Below are positions 48,560-56,533 of a stretch of 56,533 nucleotides of DNA, in pieces (positions within the stretch are counted from its first letter, which is position 1; every line of letters starts with the position of its first letter). Location of the stretch: NCBI RefSeq assembly GCF_002860165.1, contig NZ_PGUZ01000030.1, positions 1-56,533 on the forward strand, in the 5' to 3' direction. The position numbers were made by a program, and so were the translations under genes. The DNA is from Bacillus sp. V3-13 (lineage in GTDB: Bacteria > Bacillota > Bacilli > Bacillales > Cytobacillaceae). A model generated the notes under the pieces. It made no database searches. It saw nothing but the letters and a program-made list of their open reading frames with translations, and had not been told where the DNA came from.

Positions 48560-49909
48560 CTATTCCACTAAATTCCCACAATACTGGTTAATAAGTTTCA
48601 CAGCCCTAGTTTGGGTTATGTTTAAATCCTTTGCTACTTTTCTAGAACTCTTATATTTTTTATAAGATTGTACAACCAAAGTTTCCTTCACATATTCAAG
48701 CGCATCATCCAGCCTCGGGGGGAGAGCCATTTTTGCTCGCGGCCGGATGTTATTCGTGATTAGCTCAGGGAGATCATTTCTTTGGATGATCGAGTCGCTG
48801 GTGACAACCAGCCTTTCCATGACATTTTCAAGCTGACGAATGTTCCCTGGCCATGAATACGAATAGAAAATATCCAAACATTCATGGGAGATGATCTTAC
48901 TCATTTCATATTTCTTATTAAATTTGTACAAAAAGTTATATGTCAGTGGAATGATATCTTCCCTGCGTTCCCTTAATGGTGGGAGGTGAAGATCAATAAT
49001 ATTCAGGCGGTAAAATAAATCTTCACGAAACAGTTTTTTTTCCACCATATCGAGTAAATCGCGGTTTGTGGCTGCAATAATACGCACATCCACTTTCTTT
49101 ATCTGATTTTTTCCAATCGGTATAAATTGTTTTTCCTGTATGACCTGCAGCAATTTTGCCTGCAAGGATAATGGCATTTCCCCAATTTCATCAAGAAATA
49201 TTGTGCCTTGGTCCGCTATCTCCAGTAGCCCTTTTTTCCCGAATTTGTTTGCACCTGTAAACGCCCCTTCGGCATATCCAAAAAGTTCAGATTCCAACAG
49301 GTCCTCAGGAAGGGCAGCACAATTGATTTTTAAAAAGGTTTTATTTTTCCGTCTGCTGATTTCATGAATGTATTGTGCCAACACTCCTTTGCCTGTTCCT
49401 GATTCTCCCTGAATTAATACAGTTGAATCTACTTCGGCAAGCTTTTCACAAACCTTCAAGATATCTTTCATCTTTTTACTATTGGTAATAGGGCTTGCGA
49501 TCTCATTGTCGGCCGGATTATTTTCCCGCTCTTTTTTTATTCTTGTGAAAGTCTGCATCTCCTGTGATGTGATTACCACAAGTTCAATTTCATTATTCGC
49601 ATTTAGAATTGGAACAGCAGTGGTGATTAGTTCCGCACCAATATAGGTTGTTTGTTTCATACTTACCAGTTTTTTCTGTTCAAAAACCAACGGCACAATC
49701 GATGGCTTCCAATATCCTTTTTCGAATAATTCTGAATTATTTTTCCCCACAACCTCTTCAGGCTTTAGACCATAATGCTTTTCACATACACTATTCACAA
49801 AAATTATCCGCTGATTCTTATCAAGTACAAAAATTTCATCAGAAGAATGATCCAGTATTCTTCTAAGTGTTTCGCCTGTGATATCTGGTATTTGCACTTG
49901 TTCCAACAT
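48560..49909 (-). CDS. PAS-containing sigma-54-dependent transcriptional activator
   Basis: A 449-residue enhancer-binding protein. Residues 12-120 form a PAS sensor (SSDEIFVLDKNQRIIFVN). Residues 140-375 are the AAA+ domain with Walker A GESGTGKG at 168-175, the sigma-54-contacting GAFTGA at 215-220 and Walker B FLDE at 238-241. The last 45 residues are a Fis-type helix-turn-helix (SSRKVAKDLNITQTRAVKLI). There is no receiver domain, so it likely senses a small ligand directly. AAGGAG precedes ATG 49909. It is divergent from the oxygenase operon, whose promoter has -24/-12 elements, and is its probable activator. Confidence 0.93.
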   Translation of the reverse strand: MLEQVQIPDITGETLRRILDHSSDEIFVLDKNQRIIFVNSVCEKHYGLKPEEVVGKNNSELFEKGYWKPSIVPLVFEQKKLVSMKQTTYIGAELITTAVPILNANNEIELVVITSQEMQTFTRIKKERENNPADNEIASPITNSKKMKDILKVCEKLAEVDSTVLIQGESGTGKGVLAQYIHEISRRKNKTFLKINCAALPEDLLESELFGYAEGAFTGANKFGKKGLLEIADQGTIFLDEIGEMPLSLQAKLLQVIQEKQFIPIGKNQIKKVDVRIIAATNRDLLDMVEKKLFREDLFYRLNIIDLHLPPLRERREDIIPLTYNFLYKFNKKYEMSKIISHECLDIFYSYSWPGNIRQLENVMERLVVTSDSIIQRNDLPELITNNIRPRAKMALPPRLDDALEYVKETLVVQSYKKYKSSRKVAKDLNITQTRAVKLINQYCGNLVE

Positions 49910-49928
49910 ACAACTCTTCTCCTTTTTA

Positions 49929-49968
49929 ATTGAGTTGTTTTTAATTCGAGTGAGTTAAAAATAACTCA
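49929..49968. promoter_or_regulatory. Candidate upstream activator sequence
   Basis: A perfect inverted repeat TGAGTTA-AAAA-TAACTCA (49951-49968) with a further half site TTGAGTTG starting at 49930 lies 65-100 bp upstream of the sigma-54 promoter, the usual position for enhancer-binding protein sites. Confidence 0.65.
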
Positions 49969-50031
49969 ATTTTTCAAGTGGATTTGAACAAAAAGTGACA
50001 TTTTTAAAGTAAACGACGGTATTTTGTAGGT

Positions 50032-50047
50032 TGGCACGATACCTGCA
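50032..50047 (+). promoter_or_regulatory. Sigma-54 (SigL) -24/-12 promoter
   Basis: TTGGCACGATACCTGCA has the invariant GG (50033-50034) and GC (50045-50046) exactly 10 bp apart and matches the TGGCAC-N5-TTGC consensus except for one base. Predicted transcription start is near 50058, leaving a leader of about 220 nt before the oxygenase gene. Confidence 0.88.
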
Positions 50048-50067
50048 TTAGATATATATGAACAAAG

Positions 50068-50214
50068 TTAAGAGATGGATATCTCTTAATTTAATTAAAC
50101 TAAATATTCTGCCTATAGTAAACGTTTTACACTATTTTAATAGTGCAAAAAAGTAAATCTATGAGTGAAGTGGTTTTAACTCAGCTTTGGGCAGGAAGAG
50201 ATATTTAGTTTAAT
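50068..50214 (+). ncRNA. Highly structured 5-prime leader of the oxygenase operon
   Basis: Four nested or consecutive helices are visible: a perfect 9-bp hairpin (50068-50076 with 50081-50089); a perfect 14-bp long-range stem (50094-50107 with 50201-50214) continued by CTGCC/GGCAG; within it GTAAA/TTTAC around 50119-50131 and CACTATT/AATAGTG around 50129-50145. The overall form, a closing stem enclosing hairpins, is like a cis-regulatory RNA. It could instead reflect DNA sites such as the cre-like sequence. It matches no riboswitch class I know. Confidence 0.5.
50117..50131. promoter_or_regulatory. cre-like site in the oxygenase leader
   Basis: The near-palindrome AGTAAACGTTTTACA resembles the CcpA consensus TGWAARCGYTWNCW with two mismatches on the better strand. 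About 60 nt after the predicted start, it could act as a roadblock under glucose. Confidence 0.45.
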
Positions 50215-50278
50215 CCCAAATCAATGAGGAATGGATGGAATTTAACAAATTAAAGGGAAAGAAGGAGAGGAATTTAGC

Positions 50279-51364
50279 ATGGCGACTTATAATCCAGTTA
50301 TCAACAACTCTAGCAAAACATTTGAAAGAACTTTAACGTATGATCTTTATACGGATCCAAAGGTATATCAGCAGGAACTAAATGATGTATTTGCAAAATC
50401 ATGGCAGTTAGTCGGCCATGTCAGCCAGGTTGAAAAAGTTGGTCAATTTTTCACAACTGAGGTTGCGGGTGAACCCATTATTGTCACCCGTGGTAAAGAT
50501 GAAGTAATTCGCGCATTTTACAATGTATGTCCACACCGCGCAACAAAACTTGAAAAAGAAGAAGCCGGTACGAAGAAAATCTTTGCCTGCAGTTACCATG
50601 GCTGGACATTCCATTTAGACGGCCAATTGAATAAGGCTCCAAACTTTTCCGGTGAGGATGCACATTGTGTTAGTGACCGCTGCTTACGCCAGGTAAGAAT
50701 GGAAATTGGGGAGGGAATAATTTTCGTTAATCTTGATGACCATGCTGCGCCTTTAGCTGCAACATATGGTGATTTCTTTGACCGTTTAGCGAAGTTCCCA
50801 TTCTTGGGAGAGCTTAAGAGAATTAACCAACAGACACGTGTGATTAAGTCAAACTGGAAGGCATTTATTGACAACTATTTAGAGTGTGACCACTGTCACG
50901 TGGCACATCCGAGCTTTATCGCAACGTTAGATATGAAAAACTATCAAATTGTTACTTGCCAAAACTATTCTGTCCAGGCTTCTGTTGTAAAACCTGATAA
51001 GAAAATGGGTACAACGAATTTAAATGAAGTGGAATTTCAGGGTGGCGAGTTCTACTGGTTATGGCCAAACCTGATGGTTACAATTTATCCTGGACCAGCA
51101 AATATGGCTACAATTCAAATGATACCAATTGACCATGAAACAACGTTAGGTGTTTATACCTACTATTTCAGGGATGAAAACTTATCCCAAGAAGAGCAAG
51201 ACTTAGTAACGTTTGCAGAACAAGTACGCCAAGAAGATGTTGAGTTGGTTGAATTAGAGCAAATCGGTTTCCGTTCACGTGCATTCAACCAAGGGATTTA
51301 CTCTTCATCTGAAAAGGCAATTGTTCAATTCCACGAAATGGTATTGGAGGCGTTGGGTAGATGA
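50279..51364 (+). CDS. Rieske oxygenase, CntA-like carnitine monooxygenase candidate
   Basis: A 361-residue ring-hydroxylating-type oxygenase. The Rieske 2Fe-2S ligands are Cys84, His86, Cys104 and His107; the mononuclear iron ligands are His205, His210 and Asp320. The bridging residue is Glu202, not the usual Asp, as in CntA and other quaternary-amine oxygenases (CntA Glu205, His208, His213, Asp323). CntA splits carnitine to trimethylamine and malic semialdehyde. Downstream aldehyde and malate-type dehydrogenases and a BCCT carrier support carnitine; glycine betaine or another betaine is possible. No reductase partner is in the window. GAAGGAGAGG precedes ATG 50279; the stop overlaps the next start (ATGA). 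Confidence 0.85.
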   Translation: MATYNPVINNSSKTFERTLTYDLYTDPKVYQQELNDVFAKSWQLVGHVSQVEKVGQFFTTEVAGEPIIVTRGKDEVIRAFYNVCPHRATKLEKEEAGTKKIFACSYHGWTFHLDGQLNKAPNFSGEDAHCVSDRCLRQVRMEIGEGIIFVNLDDHAAPLAATYGDFFDRLAKFPFLGELKRINQQTRVIKSNWKAFIDNYLECDHCHVAHPSFIATLDMKNYQIVTCQNYSVQASVVKPDKKMGTTNLNEVEFQGGEFYWLWPNLMVTIYPGPANMATIQMIPIDHETTLGVYTYYFRDENLSQEEQDLVTFAEQVRQEDVELVELEQIGFRSRAFNQGIYSSSEKAIVQFHEMVLEALGR

Positions 51365-52809
51365 TTAAAGCAGCAAAAACAGAAAAAAAACATCTATTTA
51401 TTAATGGTGGAGAGGTAGAGGCGGCTGAATATGCCCCTCTTTACTCCCCGTACTCCGGAGAAGAAATCGCTCAAATTGCAATGGCGGACGAAAAGCTGGT
51501 AAAGGAAGCAATCAAAGCCGCTGAGGCGGGTTTTCAAGTTATTTCGAAAATGCCGGCTTACAAGCGGGCAGCAATTTTAGAAAACGTAGTGAAATTGCTA
51601 GAGGAAAGATTGGATCAGGCTGCCGAAGTGATTTCAAGGGAATCTGCCAAGCCGATTACGTTTGCAAAAGGCGAGGTTTCAAGAACGATTGAAACGTATA
51701 AATTTGCGGCAGAAGAAGCGAAAAGAATACATGGGGAGACCATTCCTTTTGATGCTTCCCCAGGTGGTGTTGGTAGAATCGGTTATACAACCCGTAAGCC
51801 AATTGGCGTAATCGGAGCGATTACTCCGTTTAACTTCCCTATGAATCTTGTAGCACATAAGGTGGGTCCAGCGATTGCTTCCGGCAATTCAATCGTTTTA
51901 AAACCGGCATCGCAAACTCCATTATCCGCGCTTTTTATTGCCGAATTGTTTAAGGAAGCAGGTTTGGCGGATGGAGTATTAAATGTTGTGACTGGTTCTG
52001 GATCTGTGGTCGGAGAAGCAATTATTAGAGATGACAGTGTTGCAATGATTACTTTTACCGGCAGCCCGGCGGTAGGGATCTCGATTCGTAACAAAGCCGG
52101 TTTAAAGAGAACGACATTGGAACTTGGTTCTAACGCGGCTGTTATCTTAGATAAAGACACGAACGTTGATAAAGTCGTGGATCGTCATATTACAGGGGCC
52201 TTCTCGAATCAGGGCCAGGTCTGCATTTCATTACAGCGTATTTATGCCCATAAAGAGGTATTTGATGAATTTATAGAAAAATTTGCCGCTAAAGCCAAGC
52301 AGTTAAAAATCGGTGACCCTCTAAATCCTGACACTTATATTTCTGCTTTAATCTCCAAAAAAGAAACAGAACGCGCATTAGGTTGGATTAAAGAGGCAAA
52401 ACAAAACGGTGCTGAAATTTTAGCCGGAGGAAATTTAACAGCGGATGGTGTGGTGGAGCCAACGATTCTTACAAACGTGGATCCGAAATTGAGTGTTTCT
52501 TGCCAGGAAGTGTTTGCACCGGTCGTTATTGTTAATAGGGTATGTTCCGTTGAAGAGGCGATCGGCTACGTTAATGATTCCAGATACGGCCTTCAGGCAG
52601 GAATTTATACAGGAAATGTGAACAATGCACTGCTGGCAAGTGAAACACTGGAAGTAGGGGCTGTCATGATTAATGACATTCCAACATTCCGTGTTGACCA
52701 CATGCCTTACGGGGGAGTAAAGGAAAGTGGTGTTGGCCGCGAAGGTATTAAATATGCAGTGGAAGAAATGACAGAATTAAAATTAGTTGTATGGAATCGA
52801 GGCGAATAA
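51361..52809 (+). CDS. NAD(P)-dependent aldehyde dehydrogenase (malic semialdehyde dehydrogenase candidate)
   Basis: A 482-residue ALDH with GAITPFNFPMNLVAHKVGPA, the cofactor loop FTGSPAVG, catalytic Glu in LELGSNAA and catalytic Cys in SNQGQVCIS. ALDHs oxidise aldehydes to acids; by context it would turn malic semialdehyde into malate. GGAGG is 11 nt before the ATG, and translation is coupled to the oxygenase by a 4-bp overlap and to the next gene by a 1-bp overlap. Confidence 0.9.
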   Translation: MIKAAKTEKKHLFINGGEVEAAEYAPLYSPYSGEEIAQIAMADEKLVKEAIKAAEAGFQVISKMPAYKRAAILENVVKLLEERLDQAAEVISRESAKPITFAKGEVSRTIETYKFAAEEAKRIHGETIPFDASPGGVGRIGYTTRKPIGVIGAITPFNFPMNLVAHKVGPAIASGNSIVLKPASQTPLSALFIAELFKEAGLADGVLNVVTGSGSVVGEAIIRDDSVAMITFTGSPAVGISIRNKAGLKRTTLELGSNAAVILDKDTNVDKVVDRHITGAFSNQGQVCISLQRIYAHKEVFDEFIEKFAAKAKQLKIGDPLNPDTYISALISKKETERALGWIKEAKQNGAEILAGGNLTADGVVEPTILTNVDPKLSVSCQEVFAPVVIVNRVCSVEEAIGYVNDSRYGLQAGIYTGNVNNALLASETLEVGAVMINDIPTFRVDHMPYGGVKESGVGREGIKYAVEEMTELKLVVWNRGE

Positions 52810-53903
52810 TGATGAGCACCTATAAAATTGCTGTTATTGCCGGAGATGGAATCGGCCCTGAGGTGCTACAGGAAGGAATCAAAGTTTTAGATAAAATTGC
52901 TGAACTGGATGGTGCCCTTCAATTTGAATACACCTACTTTCCATGGGGCTGTGAGTATTATAGCCAGCACGGGGTCATGATGGATGAGGACGGAATTGAG
53001 AAATTAAAAGAGTTTGATGCCATTTATTTAGGTGCGGTCGGATTTCCGGGGGTCCCGGACCATATTTCGTTATGGAATCTCCTGTTAAAAATCAGAAAGA
53101 GCTTTGATCAATATATCAATATCCGCCCTATTAAACTAATAAAAGGTGCTCAATGCCCATTAAAAGACGTAAATTATGAAGATGTGGACATGCTGTTTAT
53201 CCGTGAAAACAGTGAAGGCGAATATTCGGGTGCCGGAGAGTGGTTATTCAAAGGCAAAGAAAATGAAGTTGTGCTCCAGACGGGAGTATTTTCCCGAAAA
53301 GGCACGGAGCGAGTGATCCGCTATGCTTTTGAAACAGCACGAAAAGAAGGGAAATCCCTTACTAGTATAAGTAAGAGCAATGCCTTAAACTATTCAATGG
53401 TGTTTTGGGACCAAGTGTTTGAGGAGGTAGCGAAAGACTTTCCAGATGTCAAAACCTCATCGTACCTTGTTGATGCGGCGGCGATGCTGATGATTACCGA
53501 CCCAAAACGATTTGAAGTCGTGGTGACATCGAACTTATTTGGAGATATTTTAACAGACTTAGGTGCATCGTTAGCTGGAGGAATTGGACTGGCTGCCGGT
53601 GCCAACATTAATCCTGAAAGAACGTACCCATCGATGTTTGAACCAATTCATGGGTCAGCACCGGATATTGCCGGTAAAGGGCTGGCAAATCCGTTGGCTG
53701 CGATTTGGTCGGCGAGCCAACTACTCGACTTTTTTGGATACGAACACTATGGAAAAATTGTCCTTGATGCGGTAGAGGAACTGATTATAGAAGGGAAAGT
53801 TTTAACTCCTGATATGAAGGGGGCAGCTTCTACATCTGAAGTTGGCGACCAGTTGGTAAGTATTGTAAGCTCATTACAATTAGCTAAAGTGGTAGAATAT
53901 TAA
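52809..53903 (+). CDS. D-malate/tartrate dehydrogenase family decarboxylating enzyme
   Basis: A 364-residue beta-decarboxylating dehydrogenase with IAVIAGDGIGPEV at the start, the subgroup block DHISLWNLLLKIRKSFDQYINIRP, RENSEGEYSG and the C-terminal FEPIHGSAPDIAGKGLANP. The DHISLW block is that of TtuC/DmlA, not LeuB. DmlA oxidises D-malate to pyruvate and CO2. In E. coli dmlA (yeaU) is beside yeaV (BCCT) and yeaW (CntA homologue), a set repeated here. ATG 52809 overlaps the previous stop by one base; GAGG lies 6-8 nt upstream. Confidence 0.9.
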   Translation: MMSTYKIAVIAGDGIGPEVLQEGIKVLDKIAELDGALQFEYTYFPWGCEYYSQHGVMMDEDGIEKLKEFDAIYLGAVGFPGVPDHISLWNLLLKIRKSFDQYINIRPIKLIKGAQCPLKDVNYEDVDMLFIRENSEGEYSGAGEWLFKGKENEVVLQTGVFSRKGTERVIRYAFETARKEGKSLTSISKSNALNYSMVFWDQVFEEVAKDFPDVKTSSYLVDAAAMLMITDPKRFEVVVTSNLFGDILTDLGASLAGGIGLAAGANINPERTYPSMFEPIHGSAPDIAGKGLANPLAAIWSASQLLDFFGYEHYGKIVLDAVEELIIEGKVLTPDMKGAASTSEVGDQLVSIVSSLQLAKVVEY

Positions 53904-53996
53904 CAATGTGGCAGAATATGGGGTTGTAGTCTTCATATGTTGCTAGCTCAAATTTTCGGAACACTTAGTATATTTTGTAAATTACATTTTTTATTT

Positions 53997-54010
53997 TAAA
54001 AACGTTTACA
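53997..54010. promoter_or_regulatory. cre-like site upstream of the BCCT gene
   Basis: TAAAAACGTTTACA, whose complement TGTAAACGTTTTTA fits the CcpA consensus with one mismatch, sits 46 bp before the transporter start. Together with the site at 50117 it suggests glucose repression. Confidence 0.5.
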
Positions 54011-54055
54011 GGTTAAGGGCTCTACACCAAAAGAAATAGATAAGGGGATGGTTGG

Positions 54056-55603
54056 ATGAATAGCAAGAAGGCCGTTTTTCGTATTTCTTTAGTTCTCAGC
54101 CTATTGTTAATCAGCATAGGCATTTTTGCTCCAAAGCAATTGGAGAGATTCTCAAATTCATCTTTAAATTTTATTTATAATAATTTAGGCTGGTTTATTC
54201 TTGGAAGTACCTTCCTTTTCTTTGCTTTCTGTATGTATATCGGAATCTCGAAATTTGGTCGTGTTCGTTTAGGGGATGACGATGATCGCCCTGAATATAA
54301 AACAGCTACCTGGATTGCGATGCTTTTTAGTGCATCTATTGGGATCAGCCTTGTTTTCTGGGGGGTAGCAGAACCAGTTTCCTACTATATTGACCCTCCG
54401 TTTGGTAAAGCTAATTCCGAGGAGTCTGCAAAGCTTGCAATGCAAGTTGTCTATCTGCACTGGGGAGTTTCAGCATGGGCATGTTACGCGGTTGTAGGTG
54501 TTTCGTTAGCATTCTTCCAATTTAGAAAAAAACTTCCATCATCTTTAAGCTCTGTTTTTTACCCATTAGTCGGTGACAAAATTTACGGTGCTTTTGGTAA
54601 ATTTATTAATATTATTGTCATTCTATCGATTGTTATTGGAATTGCAACCTCCTTAGGATTTGGAACACTTCAAGTGAACAGTGGAATGAATTATCTTTGG
54701 GGGATTCCAGTAAGTTTTTTCGCCCAGGTTATTATCATTGCTATTACAACCGTTCTATATCTTGCATCTTCCGTTTCCGGACTACAAGCTGGTATCAAAC
54801 ACTTATCTAATCTTAATATGCTTTTAGCCTTTCTTTTATTAGGATTTATGTTGATTCTTGGACCAACACAATCTATTTTTAAAATCTTTTTTCAAGGCAT
54901 TGGCGATTATGCCCAAAATTTTATAAGCATGTCATTCCGTCTGGAGCCGTATAGTGCCGAGAAGGGTAAATGGATTGGAAGCTGGACATTATTCTATTTT
55001 GGCTGGTGGATTGCCTGGGCACCGCTTGTAGGAAGCTTTGTTGCAAGGATTTCAAAAGGAAGAACCATCAAAGAATTTATGATGGGGGCTGTCTTTATCC
55101 CTGTTGTTGGCGGGTTTTTGTGGTTTGCTGTGATGGGAGGTTCGGCGCTTGATCTTATCCAAAATCAGGGCAAAACAGCCATTGCAGAAGCTGTCTCCTC
55201 TGATGTGACATCTGCTTTATTCAAGTTTTTCGAGTATTTTCCGATGAGTACGTTTTTAAGTGTTTTGGCCATGGTGCTTGTCGTTATCTTCTTCATTACT
55301 TCTGCGGATTCTGCCATTTTTGTGCTAGGTATGATTAGTGAAAACGGAAATCCAAATCCTGCTGCTTTTACTAAGATCATTTGGGGTGTTGTAATTGCGG
55401 CGGTATCTTCTGTTCTGATTACGACAGGGGGCTTACAAGGATTGCAGTCAGCTCTTGTTGCAACCTCCATCCCACTTGCTATTTTAATGTTGTTTATGTG
55501 TTACTCCACTTTTAAAGGTCTTAAAGATGAATTGATCCAAACATCCGATAAAGAAAGCAAACAAGTACAAACTATAATACCCCCAGAAAAAAAAGCACAG
55601 TAA
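54056..55603 (+). CDS. BCCT family transporter (carnitine/betaine uptake)
   Basis: A 515-residue carrier with 12 membrane helices. The TM3 block SASIGISLVFWGVAEPVSYY and the TM8 tryptophan motif WTLFYFGWWIAWAPLVGSF are hallmarks of the betaine/choline/carnitine family. The C-terminal tail is short (about 25 residues), unlike osmosensing BetP. By context it imports the oxygenase substrate. GGGGATGG precedes ATG 54056; about 150 bp separates it from the dehydrogenase gene, so it may have its own promoter. Confidence 0.92.
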   Translation: MNSKKAVFRISLVLSLLLISIGIFAPKQLERFSNSSLNFIYNNLGWFILGSTFLFFAFCMYIGISKFGRVRLGDDDDRPEYKTATWIAMLFSASIGISLVFWGVAEPVSYYIDPPFGKANSEESAKLAMQVVYLHWGVSAWACYAVVGVSLAFFQFRKKLPSSLSSVFYPLVGDKIYGAFGKFINIIVILSIVIGIATSLGFGTLQVNSGMNYLWGIPVSFFAQVIIIAITTVLYLASSVSGLQAGIKHLSNLNMLLAFLLLGFMLILGPTQSIFKIFFQGIGDYAQNFISMSFRLEPYSAEKGKWIGSWTLFYFGWWIAWAPLVGSFVARISKGRTIKEFMMGAVFIPVVGGFLWFAVMGGSALDLIQNQGKTAIAEAVSSDVTSALFKFFEYFPMSTFLSVLAMVLVVIFFITSADSAIFVLGMISENGNPNPAAFTKIIWGVVIAAVSSVLITTGGLQGLQSALVATSIPLAILMLFMCYSTFKGLKDELIQTSDKESKQVQTIIPPEKKAQ

Positions 55604-55608
55604 GGTAT

Positions 55609-55650
55609 TAAGGGGGGGTTCTCCTCACCCCTCCTTATTCAAGATTTTTT
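55609..55650 (+). terminator. Terminator after the BCCT gene
   Basis: TAAGGGGGGGT near 55609 pairs with ACCCCTCCTTA at 55627-55637 with small mismatches; T6 follows after a short gap. Confidence 0.7.
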
Positions 55651-56170
55651 TGGAAAAATTAAAAAAGACGAAGGTGTTAAGTGCGAAAAAAAGAAGGTGG
55701 GATTTGCAACAAAAGAGGAATTTAGAGCAAACTTGGACCATAAGCAAACACTGAAAGAACTAATATAAGTTATAAATAAATGCAATATAGTAAAGACAAT
55801 TTATAATATGGGGATTAATCAGGTTTATTCTACAAATTCATTTAATACAACGTATACTATTTGGAACTATGGAAACCAAAGGTTTCATCAAAGGCACCAG
55901 AAAAGGTATAGTCGAAATATCGACAACGATTCCTTTTCAGCAGGTGGCCTTATTTTTATGGAATAGAAAAGTAAGAGAGTAACAAGTTGATAAAGGGAAT
56001 TATTAAAGTGAACAAGGATGCTACATCTCTTAAGTATAGGCTTCTACAATCAGCAGTCCAGTCAGGTTGAGTGTGGAAAATCGGAATGGTTAAGCCCAAA
56101 ATATCACCGGTTCAATCTAATAAATTGGAGTAAACCAATGATAAATGGCACCACATTGTCCACGACCAAA
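55651..56170. other. Gene-poor decayed region
   Basis: About 520 bp without a convincing gene. Short open stretches such as KKVGFATKEEFRANLDHKQT (about 55693-55770) and VNKDATSLKYRLLQSAVQSG (about 56008-56070) have protein-like composition and may be remnants, but I cannot assign them. Confidence 0.4.
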
Positions 56171-56197
56171 TAAAAAAAGACCGATTACACTCGGTCT
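56171..56197 (-). terminator. Minus-strand terminator of the resolvase remnant
   Basis: On the minus strand AGACCGA pairs with TCGGTCT (56191-56197 with 56178-56184), followed by seven T. Confidence 0.8.
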
Positions 56198-56370
56198 CCT
56201 GCTTTAACTATTTGTGCCTTTGTAAACTTTGCTGGCCTACCAATGTGAAAGTCCTCCCGTCGTTTTGCTATCGCTCTCTCTTCCAGCGTGCGCTCAACTA
56301 TAAGATTACGCTCGAACTCAACGAAGCCTCTCATAAGTCCACTCCAAAATTCAAGTAACAACGGACACCT
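56185..56370 (-). pseudogene. Serine resolvase/invertase fragment
   Basis: The minus-strand frame contains GFVEFERNLIVERTLEERAI, then AKRREDFHIGRPAKFTKAQI, the E-helix and hinge typical of Tn3-family resolvases. The catalytic N-terminus and most of the C-terminal helix-turn-helix are missing; the frame ends after QIVKAGDRV. The upstream boundary near 56370 is approximate. It signals past transposon activity at this edge. Confidence 0.78.
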
Positions 56371-56533
56371 ATTCTCCCTGACAGATTCAATTAAAGGTAT
56401 TGCCGGAAATCATTTATATGGCTTGCTTCCTGAAATGTATCATCCCTTTTTAAAGAAATTCTATTATGCTCTACCATGAAAATAAACTTCTGTAACTCAG
56501 AGAAAAAGGCAATACTAAAGAAGACGCAGCTCA

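Noticed and set aside
48362-48571. 69-codon plus-strand ORF between the island and the activator gene
   Set aside because: No good ribosome site and it runs into the end of the convergent activator gene; composition looks random.
55604-56184. A CntB-type reductase gene after the transporter
   Set aside because: No open frame of suitable length or ferredoxin cysteine motif is present on either strand up to the window end.

Overview
The window is chromosomal DNA from an endospore-forming member of the Bacillaceae. Much of it follows the Bacillus subtilis cotE-to-yneK gene order: cotE, mutS, mutL, miaA, hfq, spoVK, hflX, ynbB, glnR, glnA, lexA, yneA, yneB, ynzC, tkt, sirA, yneF, ynzD, ccdA, ccdB, ccdC and yneK. 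Spore genes (cotE, spoVK, a cwlC-like amidase), Spo0A-linked genes (sirA, a Spo0E-type phosphatase) and TTG/GTG starts behind strong Shine-Dalgarno sites fit this assignment. The species cannot be fixed from the sequence alone.

Backbone (1-23.9 kb and 35.7-44.5 kb): spore coat (cotE), mismatch repair (mutS, mutL), RNA polymerase recycling (helD-like), cell shape (mreBH), tRNA modification and Hfq, an unassigned structured RNA followed by spoVK, HflX, the GlnR-regulated glnRA operon, the divergent SOS pair lexA/yneA, transketolase, the Spo0A-controlled replication inhibitor sirA, a heterodimeric ABC exporter and the ccdABC cytochrome c maturation genes.

Accessory insert 1 (23.9-35.7 kb) lies between tkt and sirA. 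It carries a DUF2238 membrane protein, an alkaline-phosphatase-superfamily hydrolase, an endonuclease/exonuclease/phosphatase-fold hydrolase, two diacylglycerol-kinase-family lipid kinases, a divergent zinc alcohol dehydrogenase and class II aldolase pair, an Lgt enzyme and two proteins resembling YkoP and YkoS. The mix suggests lipid or polyol-phosphate chemistry, but no pathway is established.

Accessory insert 2 (44.7-47.8 kb) is a genomic island of about 3 kb in a selenocysteine tRNA gene (anticodon TCA). A 60-61 bp repeat of the 3-prime half of the tRNA forms attL and attR. The island holds a tyrosine recombinase with candidate arm sites and an AbiJ-type/Toprim abortive-infection-like gene broken by an IS3-family remnant.

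Accessory region 3 (48.5-55.6 kb) looks like a carnitine-degradation unit: a PAS/AAA+ sigma-54 activator divergent from a CntA-like Rieske oxygenase, an aldehyde dehydrogenase, a D-malate/tartrate dehydrogenase-like enzyme and a BCCT transporter. The proposed route is carnitine to trimethylamine plus malic semialdehyde, then malate, then pyruvate. A sigma-54 -24/-12 promoter, an upstream inverted repeat, cre-like sites and a strongly folded leader of about 220 nt are visible. No CntB-type reductase gene is present in the window. The right edge is gene-poor and ends with a decayed serine resolvase fragment.
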